Source: Dehalococcoidia bacterium (GTDB taxonomy: Bacteria > Chloroflexota > Dehalococcoidia > Lucifugimonadales > Lucifugimonadaceae). Taken from it: 9,292 bases of DNA. The notes below the pieces were generated by a model, which did not search any database, was not told where the DNA came from, and saw nothing but the letters and a program-made list of their open reading frames with translations. The stretch is from contig JAAXHR010000030.1 of the NCBI GenBank assembly GCA_012270805.1, positions 1 to 9,292 on the forward strand, given 5' to 3'. Numbering within the stretch: the stretch's first letter is position 1; each line of letters begins with the position of its first letter. Positions 1-5,881 of this stretch are shown here, piece after piece. A program made the translations under genes and the position numbers.

Positions 1-576
1 CGTGGCTTGTCTAACGTTACCAAAGGCAAGGCGATTATCTGCACCGGCGTCGGTCAGCATCAGATGTGGGCCGCTCAGCACTACAAGTTCACTGAGGCGA
101 ACACATGGCTATGCTCTGGCGGACTCGGAACTATGGGCTACGAAGTGCCCTCTGCGATTGGTGCTCAATTAGCGTTGCCCGAAGCGTTGGTCTGGTCGAT
201 CTGCGGCGACGGCGGATTCCAGATGACGATGATGGAACTCGCGACCGCGGTTGAAAACCGGCTTCCGGTCAAGTACGCCATCTTGAACAACAATCATTTG
301 GGCATGATCACCCAATGGCAAGAACTCTTCTACATGGGCGACACCCAAGCCGATGCATACACCGCCAACCCCGACTTTGTGAAGCTGGCGGAAGCGTTTG
401 GCATGAAGGGCATGCGCGTTGAGGAGATTGACGATGTCGAAGATGCCATAGAAGAAGCTAACGCGCACCCGGGCCCGGTCATCGTCGATTTTGTCATCGA
501 AAAAGTCGAACACGTTTACCCGATGATCCCTGCCGGTGGAAGCATCAAGGATCTGATGGAGGATACGAGGGTCTGA
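1..576 (+). CDS. ilvB: Acetolactate synthase large subunit, C-terminal part (5' end outside window)
   Basis: Catalytic subunit of acetohydroxyacid synthase, a cytoplasmic enzyme using thiamine diphosphate (ThDP) and FAD that makes 2-acetolactate or 2-aceto-2-hydroxybutyrate, the first common step to valine, leucine and isoleucine. The reading frame is open from base 1, so the TTG at 7 is not the true start; about 191 residues remain of a family length near 560-600. What is left is the C-terminal ThDP-binding domain: TGVGQHQMWAAQ, the GGLGTMGYEVPSAIGA segment, then the ThDP/Mg motif beginning GDGGFQ (about residues 69-74) and closing with the NNN of ILNNNHLGM. The tryptophan of ITQWQE matches the conserved active-site-channel tryptophan that sulfonylurea herbicides contact. 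The typical C-terminal VYPMIPAGGS is present. It stops one base before the ilvN start, so the two subunits are probably translationally coupled. Identity is very secure; only the truncation limits the call. Confidence 0.96.
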   Translation, partial: RGLSNVTKGKAIICTGVGQHQMWAAQHYKFTEANTWLCSGGLGTMGYEVPSAIGAQLALPEALVWSICGDGGFQMTMMELATAVENRLPVKYAILNNNHLGMITQWQELFYMGDTQADAYTANPDFVKLAEAFGMKGMRVEEIDDVEDAIEEANAHPGPVIVDFVIEKVEHVYPMIPAGGSIKDLMEDTRV

Positions 577-577
577 C

Positions 578-1177
578 ATGACTTCTCAATCGAAATTCGA
601 AGCACGAACCGTAACCGCGCTGGTCGAGGACCGCCCTGGTGTCCTGGCGCGCATTGCGGGTCTATGCCGGCGACGCGGCCTTAACATCGCCAGCCTGGCG
701 GTAGGGCATTCCGAGCAACCAGGATTGTCACGCCTGACATTCGTCCTGGAAGGACCGCCAGGGGTTGTCAACCACTGCGCCGCTCAATTGGAGCGTCTAG
801 TAAACGTCATTGAGGCGCGCGACATCACCAATAAAAACCACATCTGGCGCGAGCTCGCGCTCGTCAAGGTAGGAACCACGAAGGAAACGCGTGTGGAACT
901 GCTCGAGTTGAGCCGCGTATTCCGCGCCAACGTCATCGACATCGGTGTCGACAGCATGACTTTCGAACTGACCGGCGGGCGCGAGAAGATCGACTCGCTG
1001 ATTGCACTCTTGTCTCCATTCGGCATCAAGGAGGTGATGCGGACGGGCCGTGTGGCGGTCCTCCGCAGTACCCTCTTCGAGGGCGAAGATGATGGCGAGT
1101 TCCAAGCGACCCGTAACTGGGTCAACGGACTGCAACACGAGTACCACATAGAACCGGGAGTCTCTGGAAGCGTGTAG
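578..1177 (+). CDS. ilvN: Acetolactate synthase small (regulatory) subunit
   Basis: Regulatory subunit that activates the IlvB catalytic subunit and carries feedback inhibition by branched-chain amino acids, usually valine. The 199-residue product has an N-terminal ACT domain (about residues 10-80, with LVEDRPGVLARIAGL and RRRGLNIASLAVG) and the C-terminal small-subunit domain (about 84-165, with RELALVKVGT, the FRANVIDIG segment and FGIKEVMRTGRVAVLR). It is about 20-35 residues longer than common 160-180 residue homologues, because of an acidic tail after residue 165 (FEGEDDGEFQATRNW). The effector-binding loop has Asp where Escherichia coli IlvH has Asn (EDRPG against ENESG); this is common in actinobacterial and other small subunits and does not imply loss of regulation. 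The ATG at 578 follows the ilvB stop by one base, with purine-rich GGAGG and CGAGG sequences inside the end of ilvB as the ribosome binding site. Confidence 0.96.
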   Translation: MTSQSKFEARTVTALVEDRPGVLARIAGLCRRRGLNIASLAVGHSEQPGLSRLTFVLEGPPGVVNHCAAQLERLVNVIEARDITNKNHIWRELALVKVGTTKETRVELLELSRVFRANVIDIGVDSMTFELTGGREKIDSLIALLSPFGIKEVMRTGRVAVLRSTLFEGEDDGEFQATRNWVNGLQHEYHIEPGVSGSV

Positions 1178-1219
1178 AAGGTTCAACGCATCCAATCCTC
1201 TGCTTAACATCCAAAACCT

Positions 1220-1226
1220 AGGAAGG
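1220..1226 (+). promoter_or_regulatory. Ribosome binding site of ilvC
   Basis: AGGAAGG lies 11 bases before the ATG at 1238, in the 60-base gap between ilvN and ilvC. It supports that ATG as the ilvC start. No convincing promoter or terminator was seen in the rest of this gap, so ilvC is probably read through from ilvBN. Confidence 0.7.
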
Positions 1227-1237
1227 TCATCAGCCAA

Positions 1238-2236
1238 ATGCCAAAGCTTTACTACGATGCGGACATCGACGATTCGCCTTTGCGTGACAAAACCGTCGCC
1301 GTCATAGGTTACGGTTCGCAAGGACACGCGCACGCGCTGAACCTCAAGGACAGCGGTTTCAACGTCGTCGTTGGGCTGTACGAAGGCAGCAAAAGCCGGG
1401 AAAAAGCCGAAGCGGATGGTTTGGAGGTTTTGACCAACGCCGAGGCAGCGAAGCGCGCCGACCTCATCTCGTTCTGTCTTCCAGACACCATACAAGGCGG
1501 TGTCTTCAGGGATGACATCGAGCCGAACCTGGAGGCTGACAAGACGCTTTTGTTCGCGCACGGCTTCACGATCTTCTACGAGCAGATCAAGCCGGCAGAA
1601 GATATCGATGTCGTGATGATCGCGCCGAAAGCGCCGGGTCATCGGGTGCGCGCCGTGTATGAGCGCGGCTTGGGTGTCCCGTGTCTGGTCGCAATCCACC
1701 AGGACGCTTCTGGCGATGCACTTGATAACGCGCTGGCCTACGGCAAGGGTGTCGGCGGTGGGCGTGCGGGAATACTGACCACCACCTTCAAAGAAGAGAC
1801 TGAAACTGACCTCTTCGGAGAGCAGGCGGTGCTCTGCGGTGGAGTCACCCAGCTCATCAAGACTGGTTACGAAGTGCTAACCGAGGCTGGGTATCAACCG
1901 GAATCGGCTTACTTCGAGGTGTTGCACGAACTCAAACTCATCGTTGACCTCATATACCAAGGCGGCCTGGAGTACATGCGCTACTCAGTCAGCGAAACGG
2001 CCGAGTACGGCGACTACAGCCGAGGACCGGAAATCATCAACGACAGCGTGAAAGAAAACATGCGTCGCGTGCTCGATGACATCCAGTCCGGCCGCTTCGC
2101 CCGCGAATGGATCGCCGAGAACGATGAGGGCCTCTACCGCTTCAATCAGATGCGTAAAGAGAACCTCGAACACCCGGTCGAGAAGGTCGGCAAGGAGTTG
2201 CGCGCCATGATGCCATGGCTCGAGTCGACCACATGA
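1238..2236 (+). CDS. ilvC: Ketol-acid reductoisomerase, class I
   Basis: Catalyses the Mg-dependent alkyl migration and NAD(P)H-dependent reduction of acetohydroxyacids to dihydroxyacids, the second step of valine/isoleucine synthesis. The 332-residue length is typical of short (class I) enzymes. The N-terminal Rossmann domain (about 1-180) has GYGSQGHAHALNL at residues 24-36 and the phosphate-binding loop VGLYEGSKS at 45-53. His108 lies in FAHGF and the segment APKAPGH is at 129-135. The C-terminal knotted helical domain supplies the metal ligands Asp191 and Glu195 (DLFGE) plus Glu227 and Glu231 (FEVLHE), and the substrate-binding serine Ser252 in YSVSE. Two serines (51, 53) that bind the 2'-phosphate of NADPH are kept, but the usual Arg at the loop start is Tyr48, so cofactor preference is worth checking. 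A clear AGGAAGG site precedes the ATG. The neighbours ilvN and leuA place it in the operon. Confidence 0.97.
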   Translation: MPKLYYDADIDDSPLRDKTVAVIGYGSQGHAHALNLKDSGFNVVVGLYEGSKSREKAEADGLEVLTNAEAAKRADLISFCLPDTIQGGVFRDDIEPNLEADKTLLFAHGFTIFYEQIKPAEDIDVVMIAPKAPGHRVRAVYERGLGVPCLVAIHQDASGDALDNALAYGKGVGGGRAGILTTTFKEETETDLFGEQAVLCGGVTQLIKTGYEVLTEAGYQPESAYFEVLHELKLIVDLIYQGGLEYMRYSVSETAEYGDYSRGPEIINDSVKENMRRVLDDIQSGRFAREWIAENDEGLYRFNQMRKENLEHPVEKVGKELRAMMPWLESTT

Positions 2237-2269
2237 ACTGGGAGACCAACACACTTTAAGGCGTTTCAG

Positions 2270-2293
2270 ATGCTCCGCGATTAATCGGAGCAT
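2270..2293 (+). promoter_or_regulatory. Perfect 8-bp hairpin just upstream of the leuA ribosome binding site
   Basis: ATGCTCCG (2270-2277) and CGGAGCAT (2286-2293) are exact inverted repeats around an 8-base AT-rich loop. No T-run follows, so it does not look like an intrinsic terminator; the leuA ribosome binding site AGGAG (2294-2298) starts at the very next base. The left arm's GCTCC could instead pair with the GGAGC that overlaps that site (2295-2299), so two exclusive folds are possible. A regulatory, processing or mRNA-stability role is inference. Confidence 0.5.
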
Positions 2294-2298
2294 AGGAG
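2294..2298 (+). promoter_or_regulatory. Ribosome binding site of leuA
   Basis: AGGAG ends seven bases before the ATG at 2306, the best site and spacing available, and decides the leuA start. It abuts the 3' arm of the hairpin at 2270-2293. Confidence 0.75.
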
Positions 2299-2305
2299 CG
2301 ACAAC

Positions 2306-3877
2306 ATGACCACACAAACAGTAAACAAAGCAGACCAAGTAATCATCTTCGATACGACGCTGCGCGATGGAGAGCAATCGGCCGGGGCCGGCTTGACCGT
2401 CGGGGAGAAGGTGCGGATCGCGCAGCAGCTCTCGAAGCTAAACGTCGATGTGATCGAGGCTGGTTTCGCAGGCAGCTCAGCTGGAGACTTCGAGGCGGTT
2501 CGCCGGATCGCGCACGAAGTCGAAGGTCCCGTGATTTGCTCGTTGGCGCGAGCCGTAGACACCGACATCGAAGCCGCGGCGCGCGCACTTGAAGGATCAG
2601 CAAAGCCGCGCATTCACACCTTCATATCTTCGTCCGATGTCCATCTGATGCACCAGATGCGAAGAGACCGCGAGACCATCATGAACATGGCGGTAGAAGC
2701 GGTTGAGAAGGCGAAGCAGTACACCGACGATGTCGAGTTCTCGCCGATGGATGCCACGCGTACCGCGCCGGAGTATCTCTACGCGATCTTAGAAGCCGCA
2801 ATCAACGCGGGAGCTACGACGGTAAACGTCCCCGACACCGTTGGCTACTCCAATCCCATCGAGTTCGGCGCCTTGATAAAAGGTGTCTTTGAAAATGTCT
2901 CCAACATCGACGACGCAGTCGTCAGCGTTCACTGTCACAATGACCTCGGCATGTCGGTGGCCAACTCGCTGGCCGCAATTGAGAACGGTGCCCGGCAGAT
3001 CGAAGGCTGCATCAATGGTCTCGGCGAGCGCGCTGGAAACGCCGCGCTTGAAGAGGTCATGATGGCGATCGAGACGCGGCCCGATCATTACCGTGTTTGG
3101 ACCGGCGTTAACATTCGCGAGATCAACCTTACGAGCCGGATGATCAGCAGCATCTTCGGCTTTCCGGTCCAGTACAACAAAGCGATTGTTGGACAGAACG
3201 CGTTCCGCCACTCATCCGGAATCCACCAAGACGGATACCTGAAAGAGCGCACGACCTTCGAGATCATGCGCCCCGAAGATGTCGGATGGCGCGGCGAGGC
3301 CCTCGTGTTGGGCAAACTATCTGGCCGTGCAGGCCTGCGATCGCGATTGAGCGACCTTGGTTATCAACTCTCCGACGACGAGTTGAGCGATGTGTTCGTC
3401 GCGTTCAAAGACTTGGCGGACAACAAGCGCGAGGTCACTGACGCCGATCTCGAGGCGTTGATGCGAGAACAGCATCGCTACGCCGATACCAATCGCCGCT
3501 ACAAACTCGGCAGGGTACATGTGGTCTGCGGTAACGATGAAATGCCAACCGCCGACGTGTCGATAACAACTCCCGATGACCACGCTCGCAACGCGTCTGC
3601 CGAAGGAACTGGACCAGTAGACGCCGTATGCAAAGCCATCGATTCTGTCGTTGACATCGATGTCGACTTGACCGAATTTTCGGTGAGCTCGGTGACCGAG
3701 GGCATCGATGCCTTGGGCGAGGTTACTATTCGTATCGACCACGAGGGATCAACCTATTCGGGCCGCGGCTCGGACACCGACATTGTCGTAGCATCGGCCA
3801 AGGCCTATGTCAACGCCATCAACCGCGCCCTAATGATCAGCGAACTGGACAGCCACCCCGTTACCGGGACGGTCTGA
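2306..3877 (+). CDS. leuA: 2-isopropylmalate synthase
   Basis: First committed step of leucine synthesis: condenses acetyl-CoA with 2-oxoisovalerate to 2-isopropylmalate in the cytoplasm. At 523 residues it is the usual length of the bacterial type-1 enzyme. The N-terminal TIM barrel of the HMG-CoA-lyase-like family begins with IFDTTLRDGEQS (14-25). Divalent-metal ligands are Asp16, His209 and His211 (VHCHND) and Asn245 (in GERAGNAALEE). A linker and subdomain follow (GIHQDGYLK, GKLSGRAGLRSRL), then the LeuA allosteric domain (about 399-515: TGPVDAVCKAI, GSDTDIVVASAKAYVNAIN), the site of leucine feedback inhibition in the family. The motif FDTTLRDGEQSAGAGL differs slightly from the common QSPGASL. 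Homocitrate or citramalate synthase are the main alternatives, but full length, the C-terminal domain and the leuC/leuD/leuB context strongly favour leuA. Confidence 0.96.
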   Translation: MTTQTVNKADQVIIFDTTLRDGEQSAGAGLTVGEKVRIAQQLSKLNVDVIEAGFAGSSAGDFEAVRRIAHEVEGPVICSLARAVDTDIEAAARALEGSAKPRIHTFISSSDVHLMHQMRRDRETIMNMAVEAVEKAKQYTDDVEFSPMDATRTAPEYLYAILEAAINAGATTVNVPDTVGYSNPIEFGALIKGVFENVSNIDDAVVSVHCHNDLGMSVANSLAAIENGARQIEGCINGLGERAGNAALEEVMMAIETRPDHYRVWTGVNIREINLTSRMISSIFGFPVQYNKAIVGQNAFRHSSGIHQDGYLKERTTFEIMRPEDVGWRGEALVLGKLSGRAGLRSRLSDLGYQLSDDELSDVFVAFKDLADNKREVTDADLEALMREQHRYADTNRRYKLGRVHVVCGNDEMPTADVSITTPDDHARNASAEGTGPVDAVCKAIDSVVDIDVDLTEFSVSSVTEGIDALGEVTIRIDHEGSTYSGRGSDTDIVVASAKAYVNAINRALMISELDSHPVTGTV

Positions 3878-3938
3878 GGCGGTCTTCTTATCGTTGAACC
3901 ACGGCTTGTGAGTATCGACGAATGACCAAGTGCATCGA

Positions 3939-4394
3939 ATGATCCTTTTGGGACAGAGAACCGCCGTATCTGAGGTGGAAAGACGGTATCGCCGAACTAA
4001 TCGACGGACGTACGTGGTTGAGGTGCTGATGATCTTCGCGTTCTCGCTGTTGATCGAGTTCGCGTTTGACCGCCTCGGTGTTTCCGGGCTTTGGACCGAC
4101 CTGTTGCTGGCGTTGCTGTTGCTGTTCTTGGTAGCGCGAGCGTTTTCTGGTCGTACGCATGACCTGGGCCGAACTGACTACTGGACGATCATCCCGCTGG
4201 TAGTATTCGCTGGTGGCTGGGTGACGACCTTCTTCTGGACCGACGCGCCGCTGGCGGTCGAGATCGTGTCCCATATGGCATGGAGCATAGCTCTCGTCAG
4301 CGTTGCGTTCGTGAAAGGCAACGAAGGCGAGAATAGATACGGTTCGGCACCTGAAGAAGCCGTCGAACTGAAAGTGATAGCAAACGTAGGTTGA
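3939..4394 (+). CDS. Small four-helix membrane protein of unknown function, between leuA and leuC
   Basis: I do not recognise a family. Starting from ATG 3939 the product has 151 residues; GTG 3930 in the same frame would add three. Neither start has a convincing ribosome binding site. The N-terminus is basic (VERRYRRTNRRTY, about 12-25). Four hydrophobic segments follow, at roughly 25-44 (VVEVLMIFAFSLLIEFAF), 51-69 (a run of leucines, LLLALLLLFLVA), 82-100 (WTIIPLVVFAGGWVTTFF) and 105-125 (LAVEIVSHMAWSIALVSVAF). The tail is short, acidic and polar. With an even helix count and a basic N-terminus, both ends are predicted to be cytoplasmic. No catalytic motif is visible. It starts about 60 bases after leuA and ends 58 bases before leuC on the same strand, so it is very likely co-transcribed. 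A role in amino acid export or in membrane association of the pathway is only a guess from position. Confidence 0.75.
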   Translation: MILLGQRTAVSEVERRYRRTNRRTYVVEVLMIFAFSLLIEFAFDRLGVSGLWTDLLLALLLLFLVARAFSGRTHDLGRTDYWTIIPLVVFAGGWVTTFFWTDAPLAVEIVSHMAWSIALVSVAFVKGNEGENRYGSAPEEAVELKVIANVG

Positions 4395-4441
4395 CGGGCA
4401 GCATTGCCAGGCCGTGAGCCTAGCAAGGAAACTTAACCGAC

Positions 4442-4447
4442 AGGTGG
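4442..4447 (+). promoter_or_regulatory. Ribosome binding site deciding the leuC start
   Basis: AGGTGG lies five bases before ATG 4453. The frame is open further upstream to a GTG at 4414, but that start has no comparable site and would add 13 residues (SLARKLNRQVVN and so on) not typical of LeuC. ATG 4453 gives the family-typical N-terminus MPKTMFEKIW. Confidence 0.75.
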
Positions 4448-4452
4448 TGAAT

Positions 4453-5856
4453 ATGCCGAAGACGATGTTCGAAAAGATCTGGAACGCGCATCTCGTTGCC
4501 GAACCGGAAGACGAACCCGCAATCCTCTACATTGACCTGCATTTGGTCCACGAGGTCACTTCCCCGCAGGCGTTCGAGGGTCTCCGGTTGACCGGTCGCA
4601 AAGTGCGACGGCCCGATCTTACGATATCCACGGTAGACCACAATGTCCCGACCGATGAGACCCGGACCGAGGTCATCAAGGACCCCATCGCCCGGCAACA
4701 GGTCGAAGCCCTGCGCCAGAACTGTGCTGACTTCGGAGTAACGCTCTACGATGTCGATTCCAGCGCTCAGGGCATCGTTCATGTTATCGGCCCGGAGCAG
4801 GGCTACACGCAACCCGGCATGACCATCGTATGTGGCGACTCCCACACCTCGACGCACGGGGCGTTCGGCGCGCTGGCATTCGGCATCGGCACATCGGAGG
4901 TCGAACACGTCCTTGCGACACAGACACTCCGCCAGCGCCGACCGAAGACGATGGAGGTGCGATTCAACGGCGATCTACCGGTTGGCGTCTCTGCTAAGGA
5001 CATGATCTTGGCCACCATCGGACAGATGGGGACCGCTGGAGGTACCGGACACGTCATCGAGTACACTGGCGAAGCCATCCGCGACCTCAACATGGAAGGT
5101 CGCATGACCATCTGCAACATGACCATCGAGGGTGGGGCCCGCGCCGGCATGATCGCGCCGGACGACACCACGTTCAAGTGGATGCGCGGCCGCAAGTTCG
5201 TGCCGCAAAACGATAACTTCGATACCGCTGCCGACGAGTGGAGCCAACTTGCCACCGACGATAGAGCCGAGTACGACACACTGGTAGAAGTCGATTGCGA
5301 AAGCCTAGAGCCGTACATCAGCTGGGGCACCAATCCCGGTCAAGTCGCTCGAGTGTCAGATTTAGTCCCCGTCCCCGACGACTTCGAGGATCCCGCCGAC
5401 CAAGAGTCGGCCGAACGCGCGCTTGAATACATGGCACTCGATCCCGGCACCGCGATGCAAGACATCCGCCTCGATCGCGTCTTCATTGGCTCGTGTACCA
5501 ACGCGCGGCTTGAAGACCTACGTGCTGCGGCATCAATAATCCAAGGCAAACACGTTGCCAAAGGTGTCCGCGCCCAAGTTATGCCCGGATCTACGCTCAC
5601 GAAATGGGCCGCTGAGAAAGAGGGAATTTCCGAGATCTTCAAAGATGCCGGATTTGAGTGGCGGGAATCCGGTTGTTCGATGTGCTTAGGCATGAATCCT
5701 GACATCCTAGTGCCCGGTGAGCGTTGCGCTTCCACTTCAAACCGCAACTTCGAGGGAAGGCAGGGCAAAGGCGGACGAACCCACCTCGTGAGTCCTGAGA
5801 TGGCCGCAGCGGCAGCCATCGCCGGGCACTTCGTCGATGTCCGCGACTGGGACTAG
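4453..5856 (+). CDS. leuC: 3-isopropylmalate dehydratase large subunit
   Basis: Large subunit of isopropylmalate isomerase, an aconitase-family enzyme that, with LeuD, converts 2-isopropylmalate to 3-isopropylmalate through a [4Fe-4S] cluster. The 467-residue product matches the usual bacterial length (466 in Escherichia coli). It begins MPKTMFEKIWNAHLV and carries DLHLVHEVTSPQAFEGLR, the aconitase motif GDSHTSTHGAFGALAFGIGTSEVEHVLATQ in the first half, and EGGARAGMIAPDDTT. The three cluster-binding cysteines are Cys348 (IGSCTNAR), Cys408 and Cys411 (SGCSMCLGMNPD). The C-terminal STSNRNFEGRQGKGGRTHLVSPEMAAAAAIAG is canonical. Its partner gene leuD is not adjacent as usual: a 1.5-kb membrane protein gene intervenes, starting 25 bases after the leuC stop. 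Identity is secure. Confidence 0.97.
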   Translation: MPKTMFEKIWNAHLVAEPEDEPAILYIDLHLVHEVTSPQAFEGLRLTGRKVRRPDLTISTVDHNVPTDETRTEVIKDPIARQQVEALRQNCADFGVTLYDVDSSAQGIVHVIGPEQGYTQPGMTIVCGDSHTSTHGAFGALAFGIGTSEVEHVLATQTLRQRRPKTMEVRFNGDLPVGVSAKDMILATIGQMGTAGGTGHVIEYTGEAIRDLNMEGRMTICNMTIEGGARAGMIAPDDTTFKWMRGRKFVPQNDNFDTAADEWSQLATDDRAEYDTLVEVDCESLEPYISWGTNPGQVARVSDLVPVPDDFEDPADQESAERALEYMALDPGTAMQDIRLDRVFIGSCTNARLEDLRAAASIIQGKHVAKGVRAQVMPGSTLTKWAAEKEGISEIFKDAGFEWRESGCSMCLGMNPDILVPGERCASTSNRNFEGRQGKGGRTHLVSPEMAAAAAIAGHFVDVRDWD

Positions 5857-5881
5857 CACGCCATTCCCGCCTTGATCAATC

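Noticed and set aside
797..1699. A 300-codon open frame on the minus strand across ilvN and ilvC
   Set aside because: It is antisense to two certain enzyme genes, spans their junction, matches no family I recognise and is explained by codon bias of the + strand genes.
4397..4408. Short hairpin GGCA-GCAT-TGCC before leuC
   Set aside because: A four-base-pair stem far from the leuC ribosome binding site; not distinguishable from chance.
3878..4452. The small membrane gene as cargo of a mobile element
   Set aside because: No transposase, terminal inverted repeats or flanking direct repeats were seen, and base composition looks similar to the neighbours by eye.
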